NCBI GenBank assembly: GCA_964529265.1
Contig: CAZGVW010000204.1
Location: forward strand, 1-30,796
Reading direction: 5' to 3'
DNA: 30,796 nt
Origin: CAZGVW01 sp964529265
GTDB lineage: Bacteria > Planctomycetota > Phycisphaerae > Phycisphaerales > UBA1924
The notes beneath the pieces were generated by a model. The model was not told where the DNA came from, made no database searches, and was given only the letters and a program-made list of their open reading frames with translations. Positions 9,332-15,528 of the stretch are shown one piece after another. The position numbers and the translations under genes were made by a program. Within the stretch, counting starts at the first letter, position 1; every line of letters begins with the position of its first letter.

Positions 9332-10066
9332 ATGAATGACGGCGCTTCTTCGGCGACCTTCTCCCGGCTGGGCTTCGCGCTGCTGATGGTTCTGGCCGCG
9401 GCTGTGCCGCTGTACGTCGTCATGCGGATGGAGAAGCGGCCGCCCGCGGGGTTTGCGCCGGAGGCGGCGGTGGAGAGCGCCGGCGCGCCGCGAAGTCCGC
9501 TGACGCCCGATCCCGGCGTGGATTCGCTGAGCATCCCGGAGTTCACGCTGGTGAATCAGGACGGCGAGACGTTCACGCGGTCCGACCTGCTGGGCGACGT
9601 GACGATCATCGATTTCGTGTTCACGCACTGCCCGGGCGTGTGCAAACCGATGGCGGTGAACATGGTGCGGGCGCAGAAGGCGCTGGTGGACACCGGCGTG
9701 CGGTTCGTCAGCGTTTCAGTGGATCCCTCGCGAGATACGCCGGAGCGGCTGCGGGAATATGCCGCGGAGATCGGGGCGGATCTTTCGACGTGGTCGTTTC
9801 TGACGGATCCCGCCGGCGACATGGCGACGGCGAACCGGATGATCCGCGACGGCTTGAAACTGCGGGAACTCACGCTCGCGGCTGACAACCTGATCGCGCT
9901 GCCGGACGGCGGGAAGATGCCGATGATCAATCACCCGAGCCACTTCATCCTGCTGGGGCCTGATGCGCAGCCGATCGCGCTGGCGCCGGGCACGCAGAAG
10001 GAACTGGTGGATGCGCTGGCGGAGCGGGCGCGAATGGCGGTGGCCGTCGTGAAGAAGAGGGAATGA
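9332..10066 (+). CDS. SCO1/SenC-type copper chaperone
   Basis: This 244-residue, membrane-anchored thioredoxin-fold protein is predicted to deliver copper to the CuA centre of cytochrome oxidase on the outer face of the cytoplasmic membrane. An N-terminal helix (about residues 13-31) is followed by the SCO core: TIIDFVFTHCPGVCKPM with the metal-binding Cys100 and Cys104 (CxxxC), VSVDPSRDTPERL (128-140), and His201 in INHPSHFILLGPD, the position of the third copper ligand. ATG 9332 is preferred over the in-frame GTG at 9317 because GTGGAGG at 9317-9323 is a well-spaced ribosome binding site. The gene lies 49 bases after ctaB in the same direction, so co-transcription is likely. Its TGA is the first three bases of a repeat element (10064-10144). 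Confidence 0.9.
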   Translation: MNDGASSATFSRLGFALLMVLAAAVPLYVVMRMEKRPPAGFAPEAAVESAGAPRSPLTPDPGVDSLSIPEFTLVNQDGETFTRSDLLGDVTIIDFVFTHCPGVCKPMAVNMVRAQKALVDTGVRFVSVSVDPSRDTPERLREYAAEIGADLSTWSFLTDPAGDMATANRMIRDGLKLRELTLAADNLIALPDGGKMPMINHPSHFILLGPDAQPIALAPGTQKELVDALAERARMAVAVVKKRE

Positions 10067-10144
10067 ACCCGGAGGAAGACGGAGGGAGACGGAGGGGAAG
10101 ACCGAAAGGCAGGAACACAGAGGGGCGCAGAGGAACGCGGAGAA
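10064..10144 (+). repeat. Purine-rich 3' repeat, copy A (modules M1 then M2)
   Basis: It begins with TGAACCCGGAGGAAGACGG (module M1), whose TGA is the stop codon of the SCO gene. Polypurine GGAGGGAGACGGAGG follows, then module M2 (AGGAACACAGAGGGGCGCAG) ending in ACGCGGAG. The same modules recur five more times in the window. Confidence 0.75.
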
Positions 10145-10158
10145 GAGTGGGTGTGGGG

Positions 10159-10629
10159 TCATGCGCTTGATGGGTGGTCCCCGAAGATCGCGGCGATCCG
10201 TGGTTCGGGGGTCGCCCAGTTGAGTCCGCAGCCGTCGCCGAGCACGAGGCGGCAATTCAGGGTGCGCATTGCATTGAGGACACTTGACGGGGCGCACGGC
10301 TGAAACCCTGTTCCATCGGATGTCACTGTGGGAAGCGCGGACGCCACCTCGCCTGGCAGTGCACTGAACAGCCACACGCTGTCAAACCCTGTGAAGACGC
10401 GCTCCTCGATCGCTCGCAGCAACTCCCCGCGCTGCACGATCACGGCTTGGCCCCGTGTCTCAAATCGAATGCCGTGATGTTTGAGGCATGCCGGAACGCC
10501 CTCCACGCCGTGCGAGCTATCGATGCAGTCCACAGCGCCCGCCGTGACTTCGGGCATCGCCGCCAGCGCCCTCTCCAGCGCCTCATCAAGGCGCATCGCA
10601 TCAGTCATTCCCGAGAGGATGCTGTCCAC
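10159..10629 (-). CDS. Hypothetical protein between inverted repeat copies
   Basis: This 156-residue protein is not recognised. GTG 10629 is chosen because GAGGAGG lies six bases upstream on the coding strand; ATG 10608 is an alternative with a weaker site. Composition is balanced and soluble-looking, with five cysteines, an early acidic/helical part (about residues 10-30) and a hydrophobic middle segment (GFDSVWLFSALPG). No membrane helix, signal peptide or catalytic motif is apparent. The gene is enclosed by repeat copies A (right after the SCO gene, + orientation) and B (- orientation), and copy B contributes or abuts its ribosome binding site. It lies downstream of the saccharopine-dehydrogenase-like gene on the same strand. 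It could be a mobile or recently acquired cassette; this is inference. Confidence 0.6.
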   Translation of the reverse strand: MDSILSGMTDAMRLDEALERALAAMPEVTAGAVDCIDSSHGVEGVPACLKHHGIRFETRGQAVIVQRGELLRAIEERVFTGFDSVWLFSALPGEVASALPTVTSDGTGFQPCAPSSVLNAMRTLNCRLVLGDGCGLNWATPEPRIAAIFGDHPSSA

Positions 10630-10639
10630 CCTGCGCCTC

Positions 10640-10713
10640 CTCAATCACGCGCTCTCCCCTCTCCCCTGTCTTCCCCTCTGTCCTCTGTCTTCCTCTGTCT
10701 TCCTCCGGGTTCA
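10640..10713 (-). repeat. Purine-rich 3' repeat, copy B (module M1)
   Basis: Read on the minus strand it starts TGAACCCGGAGGAAGACAG at 10713. The TGA is the stop codon of the saccharopine-dehydrogenase-like gene. It continues as polypurine GGAAGACAGAGG repeats to about 10640. Module M2 is absent. It is inverted relative to copy A. Confidence 0.75.
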
Positions 10714-11856
10714 ATCCCCCTCCTCCGCGAAGCGATACCGCACACCGCGGCGCTCCAACTCGCGCAGCACGCGCTCCAGCAGGCCCGGCTCGGCGCCGAG
10801 TGTCTCCGGCGGATGCACGCCGGGTCTCTTCCAAGCGCCCTCCAGCATCATCCGCGCCACGATCGTCGCCGGGAACGCGGTCGTGCGCGCCATGCTCGTG
10901 GCGCCGCTCTCCTTGTCGTAGAAATCGAGCAGGTCCCACGTCATCCGCGCCCGGCGCCCGCCGCGGCGGCCCTCGGCCATGACCCGCATCACCGTCAGGT
11001 CCTCCTCGCCCTCTTCGTACGTCCACTTCGGGAACATCAGGGCGCTCGTGACATCGATGGGCCGCACCAGCGCGCCGCCCGCCTGAATCGGCTCGTGGCT
11101 GAAGAGGCCGGTCTCGCGGAAGGCGCGCATGAGGGCGATGTGCCCGGGATAGCGCAGCGTCTTCTCCTTCATGAACGGGACCTTGAGCGTGGCGGCGAGG
11201 CTGCGCAATCCATCCGTGTTGAACGCCTCCAGCGTGCCGACGCCGGGGAAATCCATCAGTTCCGGCTCGGAGAGCGCCTCGCGCACCACGATCTCGCCGT
11301 GCTCGACGATGCGCGACGGGCGCGTATATTCCTCGATCACATCCGCCGGCGCAAAGGCCGCCTTGTAGTCGAAGGGCCATCGCCGCTCCCGCGGCAGGCC
11401 GCCGACGTAGATCTCGAGGCGCTCGCACCCGTCGATCGCCGCGGCCGCGCGGCCGGCCATCATGTTGCTCATGCCCGGCGCCACGCCGCAATCCACCACG
11501 GCGCACACGCCGCGCTGCTGCGCCAGAGCATCCAGTTCCAACGCATCCTCCGACATGAAGGAGATATCGCAGGAGTTCTTCCCGGCCTCGATCACCGCCC
11601 GCAGAATGGAAAAGCCGATTCGGCTGGCCGCGGCGCCGAGGACGATGTCGAAACCGGCCACCAGGCGCTTCACGGCCTCGGGGTCGGAAAGGTCGGCGCG
11701 CGTCGTCTTCACGCGCCCGCCGCTCTTCTCGCGCAGGTGGGCCAGGGCATCCTCGCGCGCATCCGCCGCGGTCACCTCCAGCGATGCATCCGCCGCGAGG
11801 TCCAGCGCCATGACCGATCCGACCATCCCCGCCCCAAGCACAATCGCCCGCGCCAT
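10711..11856 (-). CDS. Saccharopine dehydrogenase-family oxidoreductase
   Basis: This 381-residue protein has an N-terminal Rossmann fold with the dinucleotide motif GAGMVG at residues 8-13 and a following acidic region (AADAREDAL, about 33-41). The middle contains CDISFMSEDALELDALAQ and AVVDCGVAPGMSNMMAGR, the conserved saccharopine dehydrogenase pattern, then a C-terminal catalytic-type domain (DFPGVGTLEAFNTDGL). Members interconvert lysine, saccharopine or other amino acid conjugates with NAD(P); the precise substrate (saccharopine, lysine 6-dehydrogenation, or other) cannot be decided from sequence alone. AGGGAGA lies about 13 bases upstream of ATG 11856. The stop codon is part of repeat copy B. 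It is divergent from ruvA, with 115 bases between. Confidence 0.82.
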   Translation of the reverse strand: MARAIVLGAGMVGSVMALDLAADASLEVTAADAREDALAHLREKSGGRVKTTRADLSDPEAVKRLVAGFDIVLGAAASRIGFSILRAVIEAGKNSCDISFMSEDALELDALAQQRGVCAVVDCGVAPGMSNMMAGRAAAAIDGCERLEIYVGGLPRERRWPFDYKAAFAPADVIEEYTRPSRIVEHGEIVVREALSEPELMDFPGVGTLEAFNTDGLRSLAATLKVPFMKEKTLRYPGHIALMRAFRETGLFSHEPIQAGGALVRPIDVTSALMFPKWTYEEGEEDLTVMRVMAEGRRGGRRARMTWDLLDFYDKESGATSMARTTAFPATIVARMMLEGAWKRPGVHPPETLGAEPGLLERVLRELERRGVRYRFAEEGD

Positions 11857-11971
11857 GCCGATGGATCTCCCTGCCGGACCGCGTTCACCGCGGGTCGCAC
11901 CCCGCGCCGCACGCCGGCGCGCTCCACAGTACGATTCGGCGGTTTCCCGTGCGCTCGGAGGCGCTTTTCAC

Positions 11972-12628
11972 ATGCTGGCGCGGATCACAGGCGTTCTGGA
12001 ATCGGTGACGGAGACGACGGCGCTGCTGGCGCCGCCGGACTCGGGCGTGGCGTATGAACTGCTGCTGCCGCGGGCCCTGGCGGAGGACCTGGCTGATCAG
12101 GTCGGCGCCCTCGTCACGCTGCACACGCTCCAGCACCTGGAGTCGCAGGGGCAGGGGTCATCCTTCATTCCGCGGCTGATCGGCTTCGCCTCGCGCGACG
12201 ACCGCCGGTTCTTCGAACTGCTCAACACGGTGAAAGGCGTGGGGGCGAAGAAGGCGCTCCGCGTCATGGCCGCGCCGCCGTCGCACATCGCGCGGGCGAT
12301 CGCGGATCGCGACGTCCGCGCCCTGCAGGAACTGCCGGAGGTCGGCAAGCGGCTGGCGGAGACCATCGTGGCGGAACTGAGCGGGAAGGTGGAGGCCTTC
12401 GTGCGCGCCCATGAGCCGGGCGCCCGCGGGAAGGGCGGCGCGGAAGCCGTGGAGGCGAAGTCCGGCCCCCGAGCCGCGGCGGCGCAGGCCATCGCGGCCC
12501 TTGTGACGCTGGGCGAGGCGCGGGCGGACGCGGAGCGGATGGTCCGGGCGGCGCTCGAGGCGGACGCCGGGCTGGAAACGGCCGATGCGCTGCTCGCCGC
12601 GGCATACGCAGCGCGGGCCGGCGGCTGA
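11972..12628 (+). CDS. ruvA: Holliday junction branch migration protein RuvA
   Basis: This 218-residue protein is slightly longer than the usual 190-205. The N-terminal OB-fold (MLARITGVLESV, residues 1-65) is followed by two helix-hairpin-helix DNA-binding motifs, LLNTVKGVGAKKALRVM (83-99) and LQELPEVGKRLAETIVAEL (118-136), then a flexible Gly/Ala/Lys-rich linker (about 147-170) and the C-terminal UBA-like domain that contacts RuvB (171-215). RuvA binds Holliday junctions as a tetramer and positions the RuvB motor. The start is ATG 11972, with TCGGAGGCG at 11955-11963 as ribosome binding site. A TACGAT box lies at 11930-11935. Neither ruvB nor ruvC is adjacent, so ruvA is separated from its partners here. 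Confidence 0.95.
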   Translation: MLARITGVLESVTETTALLAPPDSGVAYELLLPRALAEDLADQVGALVTLHTLQHLESQGQGSSFIPRLIGFASRDDRRFFELLNTVKGVGAKKALRVMAAPPSHIARAIADRDVRALQELPEVGKRLAETIVAELSGKVEAFVRAHEPGARGKGGAEAVEAKSGPRAAAAQAIAALVTLGEARADAERMVRAALEADAGLETADALLAAAYAARAGG

Positions 12629-12642
12629 AGCGATGTGGCAGC

Positions 12643-12748
12643 CGGTGGCACAGGCGTCCCGCCTGTGTCGCCGCGAAGCGGCGGGCGGGGCGCGACAGGT
12701 GGTTTCCTCGCGGCTGCGCCGCGACACAGGCGGGACGCCCATGCCACC
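12643..12748. repeat. Inverted-repeat element (GGCACAGGCGTCCCGCCTG type)
   Basis: Two arms, 12643-12671 and 12721-12748, are imperfect reverse complements built around GGTGGCACAGGCGTCCCGCC; they enclose about 50 GC-rich bases containing further small palindromes (CCGCGAAGCGGCGG). The layout is that of a small hairpin-forming, non-coding dispersed element, perhaps MITE-like. No ORF or transposase is present. Confidence 0.6.
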
Positions 12749-12789
12749 AGACCATGCCACCAGCCTATGCCACCAGCCTGTGCCACCAT
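12738..12789 (+). repeat. 13-bp tandem repeat, four copies
   Basis: Four head-to-tail copies of CCNATGCCACCAG: 12738-12750, 12751-12763, 12764-12776 and 12777-12789, with one or two differences per copy. The first copy overlaps the outer end of the inverted-repeat element, so the array looks like slippage amplification of that element's terminus. It ends 24 bases before the start of the guanylyltransferase gene. Confidence 0.75.
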
Positions 12790-12813
12790 CTTTTTCTGCG
12801 GTACGCTCACGCC

Positions 12814-13914
12814 ATGCGATACGCGATGATCATGGCCGGGGGGGCGGGGACGCGGCTGTGGCCGATGAGCCGCAGACAGACCCCCAAGCAACTCGTGCCC
12901 TTCATCGGGGGCCGGTCGCTGCTCGAGATTGCCGCGGCGAGGCTGGAGGGGCTGGTTCCCCCCGATCGGCGATACATCTGCACCAACGAGGCGCACCGGG
13001 CGCTCATCCGCCGCACGCTGCCCTCGTTCACGGATGAACTGATTCTGGGCGAGCCCGTGGGTCGCGATACGCTGAACGCCGTCGGATTCACAGCCGCGGC
13101 GCTGCACAAGCGCGATCCGCAGGCGGTGTTCGCGGTGTTCACGGCCGATCACCTGATCGAGCCGGCGGACGTGTTCCGGCAGCGCGTGGACCTGGCGTTC
13201 CGGCTGGTTGAGGCATCACCGAAGCGGCTCGTAACGTTTTCGATCAGGCCGACGTTCCCGGCGACGGGCTACGGCTACATCGAGCGCGGCGAGGCGATTC
13301 GGATTGCAGGCGGCGAGGGGCTGGCGTTCCGCGTGAAGCGATATGTCGAGAAGCCGACGCTGACGAAGGCGGAGGAGTACCTGGCGTCAGGCGCATTCGC
13401 CTGGAACAGCGGGATGTTCGTGTGGAAGGCGGAGACCGTGCTGGAGGCGATCCGCCGCTATGCGCCCGGCACGGCCGAGGGCCTCGCGAAGATCGAGATG
13501 GCGTGGGGCACGAAGTACGCGCGCAAGGTGCTCGAGGAGGTCTATCCGACGCTGCCCAGGATCAGCGTGGATTACGCGCTCATGGAGCCCGCCGCGGCGG
13601 ACGACCGCTGCGAAGTGTGCACGGTGGTCGCGGATGTGACATGGAGCGATGTCGGCAGCTGGCCGAGTTACGCGGAGACAATCTCGCCCGATGCGCAGGG
13701 CAACCGCGTGGTGGAGGGCGCCGACGCCCCGGTGACGCTGCACGAGTGCGGCGATTCACTGGTGGTGAACAGCGCTGCGGGGCATCGCGTGGCGATTCTG
13801 GGCGCGAAGGGGCTCATCGTGATCCACACGCCGGACGCGACACTGGTGATGCCCGCCGACCAGGCGGAGCGGCTGAAGGACCTGCACGCGAGATTGCCGG
13901 AGGAACTGAAGTAG
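12814..13914 (+). CDS. manC: Mannose-1-phosphate guanylyltransferase
   Basis: This 366-residue nucleotidyltransferase makes GDP-mannose from mannose-1-phosphate and GTP, feeding glycan and exopolysaccharide synthesis in the cytoplasm. The N-terminal signature MAGGAGTRLWPMSRRQTPKQL (residues 7-27) is the GTP-binding motif specific for mannose-1-phosphate guanylyltransferases. ADHLI (111-115), YVEKP (177-181) and NSGMF (198-202) are the family's metal and sugar-phosphate motifs. The length matches the single-domain form without the isomerase domain. ATG 12814 is chosen because the signature begins immediately after. No Shine-Dalgarno is present; TACGCT at 12802-12807 lies only six bases upstream, suggesting a leaderless message. 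The stop is followed at once by repeat copy C. Confidence 0.9.
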   Translation: MRYAMIMAGGAGTRLWPMSRRQTPKQLVPFIGGRSLLEIAAARLEGLVPPDRRYICTNEAHRALIRRTLPSFTDELILGEPVGRDTLNAVGFTAAALHKRDPQAVFAVFTADHLIEPADVFRQRVDLAFRLVEASPKRLVTFSIRPTFPATGYGYIERGEAIRIAGGEGLAFRVKRYVEKPTLTKAEEYLASGAFAWNSGMFVWKAETVLEAIRRYAPGTAEGLAKIEMAWGTKYARKVLEEVYPTLPRISVDYALMEPAAADDRCEVCTVVADVTWSDVGSWPSYAETISPDAQGNRVVEGADAPVTLHECGDSLVVNSAAGHRVAILGAKGLIVIHTPDATLVMPADQAERLKDLHARLPEELK

Positions 13915-14022
13915 GAAGAGGGCAGGAACGCAGAGGAGCGCAGAGGGGACGCGGAGGAGGAGGAAGAAAGAAGAAATGAACCCGGAGGAAGACGGAGGGA
14001 ACGGAGAGAGACCGGGGGGAAG
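13915..14022 (+). repeat. Purine-rich 3' repeat, copy C (M2 then M1)
   Basis: It starts directly after the manC TAG. Module M2 (GGAACGCAGAGGAGCGCAG, then GGGGACGCGGAGG) is followed by an A/G linker (GGAGGAAGAAAGAAGA) and module M1 (TGAACCCGGAGGAAGACGG at 13977-13995) with polypurine tail. Module order is the reverse of copy A. Confidence 0.75.
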
Positions 14023-14076
14023 GACTGGGATCACGACGCTTGAGCCGCATGGGCCACGCTTGAATCCGTCGGTGCG

Positions 14077-14115
14077 TCTTCCCCTCTGCGTGACTCCGCG
14101 CTCCTCTGCGTTCCT
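14077..14115 (-). repeat. Purine-rich 3' repeat, copy D (M2 only)
   Basis: On the minus strand it reads GGAACGCAGAGGAGCGCGG, then AGTCACGCAGAGGGGAAG. It is inverted relative to copy C, 55 bases away. Unlike copies A, B, C, E and F it does not follow the 3' end of a recognisable gene on its own strand. Confidence 0.65.
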
Positions 14116-14144
14116 GACCGCTCGGAATATATCCTGTGAGGGAC

Positions 14145-14348
14145 ATGCGGCGGCTTCTTGAGACATTCGGCGGTGTGTACGAACTGGCGCGGCTGGCGGT
14201 GATCACGCGTTTCCGCTTCCGGGGGCCGTACTGGCAGTGGCGGATGCACACGGCGTTCGGCGCAGGGCCCGCGAAGTCGAAGCGCGAACTCATGGCGGCG
14301 GTGCTGGCGTATGGCCGATGGGTGCATCGCATGCGCCGGCTGAGGTGA
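14145..14348 (+). CDS. Small basic hypothetical protein
   Basis: This protein has 67 residues from ATG 14145 (70 from GTG 14136). It is strongly basic and aromatic (about a quarter Arg/Lys/His), with the central segment FRFRGPYWQWRMHTAFG (about residues 23-39) and an Arg-rich end. The composition suggests nucleic acid or anionic surface binding, but no family is recognised. Start choice is uncertain: TATCCT at 14130-14135 lies nine bases before ATG 14145, and no well-spaced Shine-Dalgarno exists for either start. The gene is bracketed by repeat copies D (upstream) and E (immediately after its TGA). Reality is supported by its coherent composition and a sharp boundary at the repeat; it could still be a chance frame. 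Confidence 0.55.
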   Translation: MRRLLETFGGVYELARLAVITRFRFRGPYWQWRMHTAFGAGPAKSKRELMAAVLAYGRWVHRMRRLR

Positions 14349-14450
14349 GGGAGGCATGAACGCAGAGGAGCACACAGGGACGCGGAGGACGATGAAGAAA
14401 GAAGAATGAACCCGGAGGAAGACGGAGGAAGACAGAGAGGTGGAGGAGTG
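14349..14450 (+). repeat. Purine-rich 3' repeat, copy E (M2 then M1)
   Basis: It begins right after the small gene's TGA: M2 variant GAACGCAGAGGAGCACACAG, linker GATGAAGAAAGAAGA, then M1 (TGAACCCGGAGGAAGACGG from 14407) and polypurine tail to about 14450. Same module order as copy C. Confidence 0.75.
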
Positions 14451-14585
14451 TTGGGCGTATCTTTGGGATGGCCACACGGTTGGCCCGCGACCGACACCGG
14501 CTGGAACGATCGCCTGATCGCCGTCTTGGCACACTCCCGCTTCAAAGGAGGGACGCGGAGGAAGCCTCGGATGTGGTGGTTTGAT
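14451..14585. other. Non-coding interval between repeat copies E and F
   Basis: About 135 bases of unique sequence between two inverted repeat copies. No convincing gene, tRNA or terminator is seen. Frames through it on either strand run straight into the flanking repeats and have repeat-derived composition. It may be a remnant of a lost gene. Confidence 0.4.
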
Positions 14586-14664
14586 GTCTTCCCCCCTCTG
14601 CGCACCTCCGCGCTCCTCTGCGTTCCTGCCTCTTCTCCGTCCGCTCCGTCTTCCTCCGGGTTCA
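14586..14664 (-). repeat. Purine-rich 3' repeat, copy F (M1 then M2)
   Basis: On the minus strand it begins TGAACCCGGAGGAAGACGG at 14664; its TGA is the stop codon of the membrane-anchored protein gene. Module M2 (GGAACGCAGAGGAGCGCGG) follows, ending near 14586. Same order as copy A and inverted relative to copy E. Confidence 0.75.
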
Positions 14665-15465
14665 GTCCTCTCCCCCTGAAGCGTGCGCCGGCGGCTCGGT
14701 GACGCACGTCAGCAGCAGGCGGCCCTCTTCGGCGCGGATGTCGATCAGCCGCACGCGGCGACCATCCTCCAGGCGCACTGAAGCGTCCGCGAAGAGCGGC
14801 TCGGCGCCCGCGAGCGCTTCGAGCGTCGCCCGCGTGGATTCCAAGCCGCGAATCTCAGGCGGCAGCCACTCGCGCAGCCGCGAAACCGTCCAGTTCGAGG
14901 GCAGGTCGAGCCTTCCGGCCCGGGTGGACGCGATCGGCAGCCACAGCGCGCCGGAATCGAGCAGCCTCGGCGCGGCCGTGGCCGCGACGATCTGGTCCTC
15001 CCCATCATCCGCGAGGCGCGCACCGAGCGACACCTGTCCGCCGCTGAACTCCACCTGCGCCTCCGCCAGGCGCTCCGGCCAGCCAAGGCGCCGGTTGATG
15101 AGCCATCGAGGCAGTTTCACGTTGATCCACGCGTTGGCCTGAGCCGCGGAGATCGCGACCGTCCACGGCTCGTTCAGCGGCCGGTCCTTGTGCAGCGCCG
15201 TGATGACGCCGGATTCCACACGATCGGCCAGTGTGCGCGTCTCCGCGCCTTCCAGATCCACCGTGCGCCACCACGCGGGCGGCTGCGACGCCAGCGACAC
15301 CGCCATGAACATCGCCAGCGTGGCGCCCGCGATGAGCACAAGCATCGCCCAGATGGCGATGCGGCCCGCGAGCGCCGGCGTCACCGCGGCGAGCGCGGCG
15401 CGCACGCGGCGGCGCAGGCGCGCATCGTGCTCCTCAGCGCGGGCCCGGCGGCTCTCCGAATGCAT
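14662..15465 (-). CDS. Membrane-anchored hypothetical protein of the ketosynthase operon
   Basis: This 267-residue protein is not assigned to a family. It has a basic cytoplasmic N-terminus (residues 1-30), one strong transmembrane helix (about 35-60, IAIWAMLVLIAGATLAMFMAV) and an extracytoplasmic domain of about 205 residues rich in beta-type sequence. ATG 15465 has an excellent ribosome binding site (GGGAGGAAGG). It lies 63 bases downstream of the active ketosynthase on the same strand and is probably the last gene of that operon. The extracytoplasmic domain has no cysteine pair or obvious catalytic triad. A role in lipid or envelope handling would fit the neighbours, but this is inference. 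The stop codon is provided by repeat copy F. Confidence 0.72.
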   Translation of the reverse strand: MHSESRRARAEEHDARLRRRVRAALAAVTPALAGRIAIWAMLVLIAGATLAMFMAVSLASQPPAWWRTVDLEGAETRTLADRVESGVITALHKDRPLNEPWTVAISAAQANAWINVKLPRWLINRRLGWPERLAEAQVEFSGGQVSLGARLADDGEDQIVAATAAPRLLDSGALWLPIASTRAGRLDLPSNWTVSRLREWLPPEIRGLESTRATLEALAGAEPLFADASVRLEDGRRVRLIDIRAEEGRLLLTCVTEPPAHASGGED

Positions 15466-15528
15466 CCCTGCCTTCCTCCCGCCTTCTTCGCCGCGTCCCG
15501 GTTGCGGCGAGAGTCGCCAACGAGCCCT

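Noticed and set aside
10447..12057. A 536-codon plus-strand open frame across the oxidoreductase and into ruvA
   Set aside because: Antisense to a saccharopine-dehydrogenase-type gene with Rossmann motif and overlapping the ruvA start in another frame.
13915..14664. CRISPR-like array suggested by recurring purine repeats
   Set aside because: Copies differ in orientation, module order and spacing; there are no uniform spacers or cas genes.
14406..14702. Short frame beginning MNPEEDGG within copy E
   Set aside because: The sequence is translation of the repeat module itself; the same start recurs at copy C without a continuing protein.
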